Source of the DNA: Photobacterium indicum
Lineage (GTDB): Bacteria > Pseudomonadota > Gammaproteobacteria > Enterobacterales > Vibrionaceae
NCBI RefSeq assembly: GCF_003026215.1
Contig: NZ_PYOC01000017.1
Location: 33,076 to 97,075 of the forward strand
Direction: 5' to 3'
Length of the DNA: 64,000 nt
Every line of letters starts with the position of its first letter. The first letter of the stretch is position 1. This document shows, in pieces, positions 24,959 to 33,721 of the stretch. Below the pieces are notes generated by a model, which was not told the DNA's origin, did not search any database, and worked only from the letters and a program-made list of their open reading frames with translations. The translations under genes and the position numbers were made by a program.

Positions 24959-26131
24959 TTACTGCCGAATCGTCTGCAATGCGGTAATCAGCGCTGCCAC
25001 ACCTGTTACAACTTTACTGCGGGGACAGCCCACATTTAATCTGATGTACCCTTTACCTGCAGAGCCATAAGTATCACCTCGCATAATGGCCACTTTATGA
25101 TCATTAATTAAAGTGCGCTGTAATTCATCCATATTGATATTCAGTGAATTCAAATCGATCCACGCTAAGTAAGTGCCGTCAGGTACTTGATAGTTAATAG
25201 TTGGAAATTCCAAGTTCAGTCGCTCGGCGACATACTCTAGATTTGCATGTAAATAGCCTTTCAATGCATCTAGCCACTCATCACCATGTTGATAGGCTGC
25301 GATATGCCCAATAACGCCCAAGATAGACGGGGAAGATAAGCCGTGCGCTGCCTTTAATTGCAGTAAAAAGGCTTCACGTGTTGCCTTATCAGGCATAAAT
25401 GCATAGGAACCCGTCAGCGCGGGAATATTGAAGGATTTAGAACCCGATGTGACCAGCGCCCAATCATTATCCATTGCAACCTCAGACCAAGGGATATATG
25501 AGGAATACGCAACATCCATATGAATATCATCAGAAATCACTTTTATGTTATGGCGCTGACAAATTTCTGCCATTCGCTCCAGCTCTATCTTCGTCCATAC
25601 CCGTCCAGTAGGGTTTTGCGGGCTGCACAATAATAAAATTTTGCAATGGGGCAATGCCGCCTGCGCTTCAAATTGTGGCCAATCAATCTGATAACCCTCA
25701 GCTGTTTTTAATAATGGGCTTTCCAACAACTGACGTTGGTTCGCCTTCAGCATATTGCCAAAGGCATCATAAGCCGGAGTGTGTGCTAACACACCGTCGC
25801 CTTGCTCAGACCAAATCTGCACCAATTGAGAAATAATGTAGATCACCGAGGGTCCGTAAACCACCGATTCGACAGGCAACTGCACATTAAAACGTTTATC
25901 AAACCATCCAGTTATCGCCAGCTTAAAATCATCATGATTCCAGCGGCTATACCCTAAAACACCGTGTTCAAGACGTTGCTGTAATGCTTGCTGAATACAT
26001 GGCGCAGTTTCAAAATCCATATCAGAAATAGTAAACGGCAATAAATCAGCTTGACCGAACCGGTCTTCGACATAATCCCACTGCGTACAATACGTACCAT
26101 AGCGATTCACCGTGGTAGAAAAATCAAACAT
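24959..26131 (-). CDS. malY: MalY/PatB-type PLP-dependent cystathionine beta-lyase
   Basis: 390 aa, fold-type I aminotransferase class. Visible are the binding stretches LCSPQNPTGRVW, ISDDIHMDVAY and the PLP lysine region VTSGSKSFNIPALTGSYAFMP. In E. coli MalY has C-S lyase activity and also binds and inhibits MalT. Here it is the second gene of malX-malY, with malI divergent, the same layout as in E. coli. No other mal genes are in the window. Confidence 0.92.
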   Translation of the reverse strand: MFDFSTTVNRYGTYCTQWDYVEDRFGQADLLPFTISDMDFETAPCIQQALQQRLEHGVLGYSRWNHDDFKLAITGWFDKRFNVQLPVESVVYGPSVIYIISQLVQIWSEQGDGVLAHTPAYDAFGNMLKANQRQLLESPLLKTAEGYQIDWPQFEAQAALPHCKILLLCSPQNPTGRVWTKIELERMAEICQRHNIKVISDDIHMDVAYSSYIPWSEVAMDNDWALVTSGSKSFNIPALTGSYAFMPDKATREAFLLQLKAAHGLSSPSILGVIGHIAAYQHGDEWLDALKGYLHANLEYVAERLNLEFPTINYQVPDGTYLAWIDLNSLNINMDELQRTLINDHKVAIMRGDTYGSAGKGYIRLNVGCPRSKVVTGVAALITALQTIRQ

Positions 26132-26159
26132 AACAAACCTTAAATTCAGAAAAGAAAAA

Positions 26160-26178
26160 CGGGGAGCCAGGCTCCCCG
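26160..26178 (-). other. Intercistronic hairpin between malX and malY
   Basis: CGGGGAGC and GCTCCCCG close over a 3-base loop. There is no T-run, so it is likely a REP-like stabiliser or partial attenuator that sets the ratio of MalX to MalY. Confidence 0.6.
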
Positions 26179-26196
26179 TAATACAAGTCGGCGCGT

Positions 26197-27768
26197 TTAT
26201 GCAGGCATTAAGCTTTGCATTTCATTTTTCACCATATGAACTTGCGGTCCAATCACCACTTGTAGATTATGCTCATCTAGCTTCACGACCCCTAACGCAC
26301 CATTGGCTTTCAGTACTGCATCGTTAACTAAAGACATATCTTTTACCGACATACGCAGGCGCGTAATGCAGTTATCTAACGCTAGAATATTATCTGCACC
26401 GCCCAGTGCTGCTAAAATAATATCGCCTTTGTAACCCAAGTTTTTATCGCCTGTTACAGCTGCTGCCAACTCGTCTTGCACTTCAACTTCACGACCCGGT
26501 GTTTTAAGGTTAAAGCGCGTGATTGCGAAACGGAAGATACTGTAATACATCGCAAACCAAATTGCCGCGACAACCGGTACCACATACCACTTCGTCGCTG
26601 TACCTTGCAGTACACCAAAGATTAAGAAGTCGATAATATTACCATCGGTATTACCAATAGTGACATCTAACAGCCCCATAACCATGAAACCGAAACCCGT
26701 TAAGATGGCATGAATGAAATACAGAACTGGCGCAACAAATAGGAACAAGAACTCAAGCGGCTCAGTAATACCACCAACCCAACACGCCACCACACCCGAT
26801 AACAACAATGCTTTTACTTTGCTGCGGTTTTCGGGGCGAGCACAGTGATACATAGCAAGTGCGGCACCCGGTAAGCCACCTAAGAATGTTGGCATTTTAC
26901 CTTGCGACAAGAACGCTGTTGCCGTAGGAGAGAAACCATCGGTGGTTGAACAAGATAACTCAGAGTAGAAAATATTTAGTGCGCCGCTAACGCTCTCGCC
27001 ACACACATCCATCGTGCCGCCCGCTTCAGTGAAACGAACCAGTGCCACTAAAATATGGTGCAAACCAACAGGCAATAATAGGCGTTCACCGGTACCAAAT
27101 AAGAACGGACCAAAAGGGCCTGCATGGGAAATAGCCGTACCAACACCGTTAATACCGGCTGCAAAGTAAGGCCAGATAAGGGGAACAACTAAACCGACAA
27201 CGCCTAAAACAAGAGTGGTAATAATAGGTACAAAGCGGGCGCCGCCAAAGAATGCTAATGCATCAGGCATCTTATAGGTATAAAAACGCGTATGCAGTTT
27301 TGCAACAATAATACCGACAATCACCGCACCGAGAATACCGGTATCAATCGAATCAATCCCAATAATCGACTTCACACCATATGCAGCTTCCTGTTCAGGG
27401 TTACCCAGTACATTAGCCACTGTCAGGTAGAAGTTAATCGATAAATTTAATGCCGCATAACCAACAAAACCAGCGAACGCGGCAACGCCTTTTTCTTCAC
27501 GTGCCAAGCCTAATGGAATCGCAACAGCAAACATCACTGGCAAGTAAATGAAGGCGACTAAGCCAATTTTTGTCATCCACATGAAGATAAGCTGCAGCAC
27601 CATATTATCCAGCAATGGCATGCTTTCTTTTACTGCGCTGCTAGACAATGAACTGCCGACACCCAACAAGATACCGGAGAACGCAAGCAATGCGACTGGC
27701 AACATGAAGGTTTTACCGAGACTTTGAAAAAATTCCCAAAGTGTAGTTTTCTTGGAAGTCTGAGACAT
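26197..27768 (-). CDS. malX: PTS EIICB component, maltose/glucose-type MalX
   Basis: 523 aa. The EIIC domain (about 1-410) has around ten helices and the motifs FGTGERLLLPVGLHHI and GGITEPLEFLFLFVAP. The EIIB domain (about 440-523) carries the phospho-cysteine in LDNCITRLRM. It lacks a fused EIIA, so it would rely on a separate EIIA (Crr-type). It transports and phosphorylates a glucose- or maltose-like sugar. The start ATG at 27768 is preceded by AGAGGTAG. The upstream region holds the MalI operators. Confidence 0.93.
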   Translation of the reverse strand: MSQTSKKTTLWEFFQSLGKTFMLPVALLAFSGILLGVGSSLSSSAVKESMPLLDNMVLQLIFMWMTKIGLVAFIYLPVMFAVAIPLGLAREEKGVAAFAGFVGYAALNLSINFYLTVANVLGNPEQEAAYGVKSIIGIDSIDTGILGAVIVGIIVAKLHTRFYTYKMPDALAFFGGARFVPIITTLVLGVVGLVVPLIWPYFAAGINGVGTAISHAGPFGPFLFGTGERLLLPVGLHHILVALVRFTEAGGTMDVCGESVSGALNIFYSELSCSTTDGFSPTATAFLSQGKMPTFLGGLPGAALAMYHCARPENRSKVKALLLSGVVACWVGGITEPLEFLFLFVAPVLYFIHAILTGFGFMVMGLLDVTIGNTDGNIIDFLIFGVLQGTATKWYVVPVVAAIWFAMYYSIFRFAITRFNLKTPGREVEVQDELAAAVTGDKNLGYKGDIILAALGGADNILALDNCITRLRMSVKDMSLVNDAVLKANGALGVVKLDEHNLQVVIGPQVHMVKNEMQSLMPA

Positions 27769-27812
27769 AATTGGCTACCTCTAACCTTTTTTTATTGTTG
27801 TAGGTACAATGT

Positions 27813-27828
27813 GATAAAACGTTTTATC
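27813..27828. promoter_or_regulatory. MalI operator 1 (malX proximal)
   Basis: GATAAAACGTTTTATC, a perfect palindrome that matches the E. coli MalI operator as I recall it, 45 bases before malX. Confidence 0.8.
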
Positions 27829-27903
27829 AAAATTTTCAAAAAAAACGCCAACATAGATTAATAAGCCATCTTTGCCAGCGCTTTACTCATTCACTAAAAT
27901 AAT

Positions 27904-27919
27904 GATAAAACGTTTTACC
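27904..27919. promoter_or_regulatory. MalI operator 2
   Basis: GATAAAACGTTTTACC, one mismatch from a perfect dyad and a hybrid between the operators at 27813 and 23804. It lies in the middle of the malX-malI divergent gap. Confidence 0.75.
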
Positions 27920-28006
27920 TACTATTATTGTTACTTTGATCACGTAAATACCGCGACGTAAAACACATTATGTAAACTGTGATCCTGATAAGGTTATAGT
28001 TAAATA

Positions 28007-28022
28007 GATATAACGTTTTACT
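28007..28022. promoter_or_regulatory. MalI operator 3 (malI proximal, weaker)
   Basis: GATATAACGTTTTACT, 13 of 16 positions as in operator 1, about 50 bases before the malI start; suits autoregulation. Confidence 0.5.
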
Positions 28023-28073
28023 TCGTTATAATGCACCCTAAGCTGTGCTAATAAATTCCATAAGTTGTTGTTA

Positions 28074-29096
28074 ATGAGCCCTCGAAAAATAAAAATCACT
28101 GATGTTGCAGAGTACGCGGGGGTCTCGGTATCTACCGTGTCACTGGTATTAGGTAATAAAGGAAGGATATCTGAATCCACCATCAAAAAGGTCAATAAGG
28201 CCATTGATGAGCTCGGCTATGTGCGGAATAAAGCGGCGGCGAACCTGAGATCAAACCAATCAAACTTGATCGGCTTGATCCTGCGCGACATTACAGATCC
28301 TTTTTATACCGAAATTACAGCTGGGATCAGTGAAGAGCTAGAAAAACACGGCTATATGCTATTTTTAGCACAGTGTGGCGACTCACCAGATAAGCTTTTA
28401 AAGTGTGTTCAATCGATGGTGCAGCAAAACGTCGCAGGCATTGCATTTAGCCCAGTAAGAGGCTCCACGCAACCGATTATCGACATGGCAGAGACCCACG
28501 AGGTACCGATCGTATGTGTGGCTCGTGCATCAGTCGAGTTCGATATTGATTACATCGGTCCTGATAATAGCCAGGCCTCTAAAATGGCAACCCAATATCT
28601 GATTGAGCAGGGGCACCGCCATATTGCCTATGTTGGCGGAAGCAGCGATTCACTGACTCGCGCAGAACGCATTGGTGGCTATTGCACAACCTTGATGCAA
28701 TACGGCTTACCCTTCAAGAATGATTGGGTGCTTGAGTGTGGCAATTCACAGAAAGAAGCCGCTGAAGCCGTACAGTACCTATTAAACCACCAGCCAAAAA
28801 TCACCGCTATCTTATGCCACCGCCCTGCTACAGCACTGGGTGCTATTTACGGCGTGCGCCGCGTAAATCGTAGTGTCGGCAAGGATAATTACATTGGCCA
28901 GCAAGTAGCATTGATCGGCTTTGATGATGTACCCGAAGCAGAACTCACTCAGCCATCATTAACCTTTGTTACCTCACCTGCTAAAGAAATCGGTCAGCAA
29001 GCAGGCTTGCGTTTACTGGAAAGAATGAAGAAAAATGCAGGTTCGGCACAAAGGGTGATTCTTTCCCCTACTTTGCTGAAACGTGAATCTGCCTGA
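28074..29096 (+). CDS. malI: LacI-family repressor MalI
   Basis: 340 aa from the ATG at 28074; a TTG at 28065 in frame is unlikely. The N-terminal HTH and hinge read ITDVAEYAGVSVSTVSLVLGNKGRISESTIKKVNKAIDELGYVRN, shown in part here, and a periplasmic-binding-like effector domain follows (about 60-340). It represses malXY and itself in E. coli; three operator-like palindromes lie in the divergent promoter region. A possible fourth target is the EamA/AraC region at 23804. Confidence 0.92.
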   Translation: MSPRKIKITDVAEYAGVSVSTVSLVLGNKGRISESTIKKVNKAIDELGYVRNKAAANLRSNQSNLIGLILRDITDPFYTEITAGISEELEKHGYMLFLAQCGDSPDKLLKCVQSMVQQNVAGIAFSPVRGSTQPIIDMAETHEVPIVCVARASVEFDIDYIGPDNSQASKMATQYLIEQGHRHIAYVGGSSDSLTRAERIGGYCTTLMQYGLPFKNDWVLECGNSQKEAAEAVQYLLNHQPKITAILCHRPATALGAIYGVRRVNRSVGKDNYIGQQVALIGFDDVPEAELTQPSLTFVTSPAKEIGQQAGLRLLERMKKNAGSAQRVILSPTLLKRESA

Positions 29097-29142
29097 TGTA
29101 TATAACATCAACTTATAACCATTTATCTTTTGATGGCTGTAA

Positions 29143-29170
29143 AAAAAGCTTCGTAGAGACGAAGCTTTTT
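29143..29170. terminator. Terminator after malI
   Basis: AAAAAGCTTCGT and ACGAAGCTTTTT around a 4-base loop; symmetric, so usable on both strands between malI and ppnP. Confidence 0.85.
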
Positions 29171-29216
29171 ATGATGCGATACCAAGTATTATACTTAGTC
29201 GATATAACACCAGAAA

Positions 29217-29498
29217 TTAAAGGTAGTCACACAGGTATGCCGTCGATGAGGTGATTTTTACCTCGAATGACGAATCGCCAGGTACTTCAAAATCATCCCC
29301 CGCATTGAATGTTTCCCATTCTACATGGCCAGGTCGCTTCACATCCATTGAGCCTTTAACCACAGTCATTCGCTCGGGAGCAGCAGTACCAAACGTATAT
29401 TCCCCAGCAGCCATAACACCAACACTCGTTCGATCGCCTTGAGCTTCAAAACCGATTGATTTCACTTGGCCTTCAAAATATTCATTAACATTCAACAT
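29217..29498 (-). CDS. ppnP: Pyrimidine/purine nucleoside phosphorylase PpnP
   Basis: 93 aa from the ATG at 29498 (MLNVNEYFEGQVKSIGF); the frame opens 5 codons earlier at 29513. It is a small cupin barrel. GVMAAGEYTFGT, ERMTVVKGSM and FEVPGDSSFEVK match the YaiE/PpnP family. It cleaves nucleosides with phosphate to base and ribose-1-phosphate. Monocistronic. Confidence 0.92.
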   Translation of the reverse strand: MLNVNEYFEGQVKSIGFEAQGDRTSVGVMAAGEYTFGTAAPERMTVVKGSMDVKRPGHVEWETFNAGDDFEVPGDSSFEVKITSSTAYLCDYL

Positions 29499-29670
29499 GA
29501 TATTCCCTATCATTTATTTTTTATTGACTGACTTTGAAGCTATCACAGTTTATACACCCAAGCTATCCCCTATGGAAAAGTAAGATCACGTTAATCATTA
29601 AATTTTTAGTGAAATATTCGTCACATTAAAATATCTTATTTAACTCATCTCACGAATCCAAAGAGGCAGT

Positions 29671-29877
29671 ATGAAAAAGCAACTTTTATGTATCACATTA
29701 AGCTCTGTACTTTTAATGGGCTGCTCAGCGCAAGAGAAGCAAGGGATTAAAGATGGTTTTACTGAAATCGGCCATACCACCCGCGATGTCACCCGTGCAA
29801 CTGGCCACTTTTTCCGTGATACCACCAAAGATGTCATTGGCAATGCCAAAGAAGCGACGTCTTCCGAGGAAGAATGA
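29671..29877 (+). CDS. Small lipoprotein
   Basis: 68 aa. The signal peptide MKKQLLCITLSSVLLMGC ends in a clear lipobox (LMGC, Cys 18). The mature part of about 50 residues is hydrophilic, with repeated T-R-D-V-T / T-T-K-D-V spacing, and ends in three Glu. The function is unknown. It resembles short envelope lipoproteins of marine gammaproteobacteria in general shape only. Confidence 0.75.
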   Translation: MKKQLLCITLSSVLLMGCSAQEKQGIKDGFTEIGHTTRDVTRATGHFFRDTTKDVIGNAKEATSSEEE

Positions 29878-29911
29878 TAGAAAAAGCCGCACTTTGTACT
29901 CGATAATGTAT

Positions 29912-30337
29912 TTACTCTAATGCAGAGCAGCAATCTCGCTCATCAAGCGCCTCAAGGATAGAGCAGTGGCTGGCATCATCGTCAGCATGACCACAACAGG
30001 CATCATTGAGTTTCTTCAATGCGACTCGAATTCGCGTTAATTCTGCGATTTTCACATCAACTTCATCCAACTTCGTTTGAGTGATGGCTTTTACCTCTGC
30101 GCAGCTATGCTGGCTGGCTTCTAGTCGAATACCCAACAGCTCGCGAATTTCATCTAAGCTCAATCCAATTGCTTTCGCTCTAATAATAAAATTTATGCGC
30201 GACAAGTTTTCTTCACTATATAAGCGATAACCGCTATTGCTACGTCCTGCGGGCTTCATTAAGCCATTTTTTTCATAAAACCGCAGTGTATCGTTACTTA
30301 CCCCGCATAATTTTGCGAGCTGCCCAATCAAATACAT
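29912..30337 (-). CDS. zntR: MerR-family zinc-type regulator ZntR
   Basis: 141 aa. The N-terminal MerR HTH is MYLIGQLAKLCGVSNDTLRFYEKNG, then a dimerisation helix, then the metal-binding loop with SCAEV, DACCGH and HCSILEAL, which match ZntR (Cys 79, Cys 114/115 types). The C-terminus adds a further CC pair. It activates zntA in E. coli; no zntA is in the window, so it acts elsewhere. Confidence 0.85.
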   Translation of the reverse strand: MYLIGQLAKLCGVSNDTLRFYEKNGLMKPAGRSNSGYRLYSEENLSRINFIIRAKAIGLSLDEIRELLGIRLEASQHSCAEVKAITQTKLDEVDVKIAELTRIRVALKKLNDACCGHADDDASHCSILEALDERDCCSALE

Positions 30338-30394
30338 ATATCGACTCCGCTGTGCTTCTGTGATTTAGCAAGGTTAAAGAGAGTAAACAGCCAA

Positions 30395-30410
30395 GAGCAA
30401 ACGTTTGCGT
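30395..30410. promoter_or_regulatory. PurR box upstream of purHD
   Basis: GAGCAAACGTTTGCGT, 15 of 16 positions of the PurR consensus ACGCAAACGTTTGCGT, overlapping the -35 box of the purH promoter. Confidence 0.85.
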
Positions 30411-30432
30411 CACTCCGAAATTAATGTAAAAT
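30405..30432 (+). promoter_or_regulatory. purHD promoter
   Basis: TTGCGT (30405-30410), 16 bases, TAAAAT (30427-30432). The -35 lies inside the PurR box, which explains repression by purines. It implies a leader of about 120 bases. Confidence 0.6.
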
Positions 30433-30466
30433 ACGTACAACAGATGCTTCTACAGCTCAATGAAAG

Positions 30467-30541
30467 CTTGGCTTTTTCAATTTTAGCCGAGGATATTTCC
30501 CAAGACTACCGACATCGTGCAGTTGTTTTGGGAAATATCCT
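30467..30541 (+). promoter_or_regulatory. Structured 5' leader of purH (two hairpins)
   Basis: CTTGGCT (30467-30473) pairs with AGCCGAG (30485-30491), and a perfect 14-bp stem AGGATATTTCCCAA (30490-30503) / TTGGGAAATATCCT (30528-30541) encloses 24 bases. The two stems share two bases. No T-run follows, so a simple terminator is unlikely. It ends 21 bases before the purH start. Confidence 0.55.
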
Positions 30542-30562
30542 ATTCACCGTGTATTTAGAGAG

Positions 30563-32173
30563 ATGGTAGCAATGGAAAACGCTCGTCCTGTTCACCGTGC
30601 GCTTATTAGCGTGTCAGACAAAACTGGTATTGTTGAATTCGCTCAAGCACTTGCTAACCGTGGCGTAGAGATTCTTTCTACTGGCGGTACTGCTCGTCTA
30701 CTTGCAGAGAAAAATATCAAAGTAACTGAAGTTTCTGAATATACTGGCTTCCCAGAAATGATGGATGGCCGTGTAAAAACACTGCATCCGAAAGTACACG
30801 GTGGTGTACTTGGTCGTCGTGGTCAAGATGATGCAGTCATGGCAGAACATGGTATTGCACCAATCGATATGGTTGTTGTTAACTTATACCCATTCGCTGA
30901 AACAGTCGCGAAAGAAGGTTGTACCCTGGCTGATGCCGTTGAGAACATCGATATCGGTGGGCCAACAATGGTGCGTTCAGCTGCGAAGAACCACAAAGAC
31001 GTCACGATCATTGTGAATGCGCACGACTATGAGCGCGTATTAACCGAAATGGCTGCGAATGACGGTTCACTGACTCACGCGACCCGTTTTGACCTTGCTA
31101 TTGCAGCCTTCGAGCATACTGCCGCTTACGACGGTATGATTGCTAACTACTTCGGTACTATGGTGCCATCGTATGGTGATGACGGTGATGCTCCTTCTCC
31201 TGAAAACAAGAGCAAATTCCCACGCACTTTTAACCAGCAGTTCGAAAAGAAACAAGACATGCGCTATGGCGAAAACAGCCACCAAGCCGCTGCTTTCTAC
31301 GTTGAAGCTAACCCTGAAGAGGCGTCAGTCTCTACTGCTCGCCAAATTCAAGGTAAGGCGTTATCTTACAACAACATCGCCGATACTGACGCAGCACTTG
31401 AGTGTGTGAAAGAATTCGATGAGCCAGCATGTGTAATAGTTAAACATGCTAATCCTTGTGGGGTAGCACTCGGTAAAGACGTTCTTGAAGCGTACAATCG
31501 AGCTTACCAAACAGACCCAACATCAGCCTTTGGTGGCATCATTGCTTTTAACCGCCAACTCGATGCGGCAACAGCAACAGCTATCACTGAACGTCAATTT
31601 GTTGAAGTCATCATTGCCCCTTCAATTTCAGCAGAAGCAATTGAAATTATTGCGGCGAAGAAAAACCTTCGTCTACTTGAGTGCGGTGAATGGTCAACTA
31701 AAACCACTGGCTTTGACGTTAAGCGCGTTAATGGCGGCCTATTAGTGCAAGACCGTGACCAAGGCATGGTCTCAGCTAACGACCTTAACGTGGTTTCTAA
31801 GCGCCAACCAACCGCTGAAGAATTAAAAGACGCATTGTTCTGCTGGAAAGTTGCAAAATACGTAAAATCTAATGCGATTGTTTACTCTAAGGGTGACATG
31901 ACTGTTGGCGTTGGTGCTGGCCAAATGAGCCGTGTTTACTCTGCAAAAATTGCAGGTATTAAAGCCGCTGACGAAGGCCTTCAAGTTGAAGGTTGTGTAA
32001 TGGCATCGGATGCATTCTTCCCATTCCGTGATGGTATCGACGCCGCTGCTGAAGCTGGCATTAAATGCGTTATTCAGCCGGGTGGTTCTATGCGTGATAA
32101 TGAAGTTATCGCAGCAGCCGATGAACACGGCATGGCAATGCTATTTACTGGCATGCGTCACTTCCGCCACTAA
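30563..32173 (+). CDS. purH: Bifunctional AICAR transformylase / IMP cyclohydrolase
   Basis: 536 aa from 30563; an ATG at 30572 gives the more usual start MENARPVHRALISVSDKTG, and the two cannot be separated by ribosome binding site. The cyclohydrolase domain is at the N-terminus (about 1-200: STGGTARLL, GRVKTLHPKVHGG, DIGGPTMVRSAAKNH); the transformylase domain has VKHANPCGVA, the LDAATATAI region and SDAFFPFRDGID. It catalyses the last two steps of IMP synthesis. It is followed by purD after two intercistronic hairpins. Confidence 0.97.
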   Translation: MVAMENARPVHRALISVSDKTGIVEFAQALANRGVEILSTGGTARLLAEKNIKVTEVSEYTGFPEMMDGRVKTLHPKVHGGVLGRRGQDDAVMAEHGIAPIDMVVVNLYPFAETVAKEGCTLADAVENIDIGGPTMVRSAAKNHKDVTIIVNAHDYERVLTEMAANDGSLTHATRFDLAIAAFEHTAAYDGMIANYFGTMVPSYGDDGDAPSPENKSKFPRTFNQQFEKKQDMRYGENSHQAAAFYVEANPEEASVSTARQIQGKALSYNNIADTDAALECVKEFDEPACVIVKHANPCGVALGKDVLEAYNRAYQTDPTSAFGGIIAFNRQLDAATATAITERQFVEVIIAPSISAEAIEIIAAKKNLRLLECGEWSTKTTGFDVKRVNGGLLVQDRDQGMVSANDLNVVSKRQPTAEELKDALFCWKVAKYVKSNAIVYSKGDMTVGVGAGQMSRVYSAKIAGIKAADEGLQVEGCVMASDAFFPFRDGIDAAAEAGIKCVIQPGGSMRDNEVIAAADEHGMAMLFTGMRHFRH

Positions 32174-32190
32174 GTTGCACATAGCAAAAA

Positions 32191-32252
32191 AGGCCAGTGC
32201 ATTTCGCTGGCCTGTTTAAACGAATACTATGCCTCTGATTAACATCAGGGGC
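32191..32252 (+). other. Two intercistronic hairpins between purH and purD
   Basis: AGGCCAG (32191) / CTGGCCT (32207), then GCCTCTGAT (32231) / ATCAGGGGC (32244). Neither is followed by a strong T-run, so they probably modulate mRNA stability or cause partial termination rather than end the operon. Confidence 0.55.
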
Positions 32253-32295
32253 TTCTCTATTTAGTAAGTACATTGAACATTAGGGAAGAATTACG

Positions 32296-33585
32296 ATGAA
32301 AGTTCTTATTATTGGTAATGGTGGTCGTGAACATGCACTCGCGTGGAAAACGGCACAATCTGCAGACGTAAACACTATTTTCGTTGCTCCAGGTAACCCT
32401 GGTACTGCTCTTGAACCTAAAGTCGAAAATGTTGCTATTGGTGTTGAAGACATCGAAGCATTAGTCGCTTTTGCCAAAGAAAACGCGATAGACCTAACCA
32501 TTGTTGGCCCTGAAGCACCTCTTGTTATTGGTGTTGTTGATGCATTCCGTGCGGCAGGGTTAGCTATTTTTGGTCCAACACAAGCAGCTGCTCAGCTTGA
32601 AGGCTCAAAAGCATTTACTAAAGACTTTCTTGCTCGCCATGACATCCCTACCGCTGAATACCAAAACTTCACTGAAATTGAACCCGCTTTAGCTTACCTA
32701 CAAGAAAAAGGTGCTCCGATTGTTGTTAAAGCTGATGGTTTAGCAGCAGGTAAAGGCGTTATCGTTGCGATGACATTACAAGAAGCAGAAAACGCAGTGC
32801 GCGACATGCTTGCAGGAAATGCATTTGGCGAGGCTGGTCACCGTGTGGTGATTGAAGAATTCCTCGACGGTGAAGAAGCCAGTTTCATCGTAATGGTCGA
32901 TGGTAAAAATGTACTACCTATGGCCACCAGCCAAGATCACAAACGTGTTGGCAATGGCGATACAGGCCCTAACACTGGAGGCATGGGCGCATACTCTCCA
33001 GCACCTGTTGTTACCCAAGCGATTCATGATCGTGTCATGGAAGAGGTTATCTACCCAACCGTGCGCGGTATGGCAGCAGAAAACACACCTTATACTGGCT
33101 TCTTATATGCCGGCTTGATGGTGATGGCCGATGGCACACCAAAAGTGATTGAGTACAACTGCCGTTTTGGTGATCCTGAAACACAACCAATCATGTTACG
33201 CCTACAGTCTGATCTTGTTGAATTATGCCTTGCAGCTATTGACCAGAAACTGGATACCGTTGAATCGAAGTGGGATCCACGTGCTGCGATGGGGATTGTT
33301 TTAGCCGCTGGTGGTTACCCTGCCGATTACGCGAAAGGCGCAATTATTTCAGGGCTGCCACAGCAAGACGTTGCCGGTGAAAAAGTATTCCAAGCCGGTA
33401 CAGCCAGTAACAATGGCGCTATCGTGACTAACGGTGGTCGTGTTTTATGTGCAACAGCAATGGGTGATAGCGTTTCTGACGCCCAGAAACGTGCCTACGC
33501 GCTTACTAAACAAATATCATGGGATGGCATGTTCCACCGTGATGACATCGGCTACCGTGCGATTGCACGCGAGCTAGAAGCATAA
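32296..33585 (+). CDS. purD: Phosphoribosylamine-glycine ligase
   Basis: 429 aa, as in E. coli. It begins MKVLIIGNGGREHALAWK; the ATP-grasp core has VVKADGLAAGKGV, the ATSQDHKRVGNGDTGPNTGG stretch and FNCRFGDPETQ-like EYNCRFGDPETQ. It makes glycinamide ribonucleotide in purine synthesis. Second gene of purHD, closed by a strong terminator. Confidence 0.97.
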   Translation: MKVLIIGNGGREHALAWKTAQSADVNTIFVAPGNPGTALEPKVENVAIGVEDIEALVAFAKENAIDLTIVGPEAPLVIGVVDAFRAAGLAIFGPTQAAAQLEGSKAFTKDFLARHDIPTAEYQNFTEIEPALAYLQEKGAPIVVKADGLAAGKGVIVAMTLQEAENAVRDMLAGNAFGEAGHRVVIEEFLDGEEASFIVMVDGKNVLPMATSQDHKRVGNGDTGPNTGGMGAYSPAPVVTQAIHDRVMEEVIYPTVRGMAAENTPYTGFLYAGLMVMADGTPKVIEYNCRFGDPETQPIMLRLQSDLVELCLAAIDQKLDTVESKWDPRAAMGIVLAAGGYPADYAKGAIISGLPQQDVAGEKVFQAGTASNNGAIVTNGGRVLCATAMGDSVSDAQKRAYALTKQISWDGMFHRDDIGYRAIARELEA

Positions 33586-33661
33586 CTATATGCTCGGTAC
33601 AGAATGAAACCTGAGTGATTTTCTGTAAACATCTTAGGTATTATTCACATCGTTGTATCAA

Positions 33662-33695
33662 TAAAAAACGCGCTGATATGTCAGCGCGTTTTTTT
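33662..33695. terminator. Terminator after purD
   Basis: AAAAAACGCGCTGA / TCAGCGCGTTTTTT with a 4-base loop; symmetric between convergent purD and the DUF1481 gene. Confidence 0.9.
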
Positions 33696-33721
33696 ATATG
33701 CTCTTAACAGCCAATGAAGTA

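Noticed and set aside
27940..28000. Possible CRP sites in the malI-malX gap (TTTGATCACG; TGTGATCCTGATAAGG)
   Set aside because: Only half-sites match the consensus; not strong enough to list although CRP control of malI is known in E. coli.
30440..30562. Purine riboswitch before purH
   Set aside because: The leader lacks the three-way junction core of purine riboswitches; only two simple hairpins are visible.
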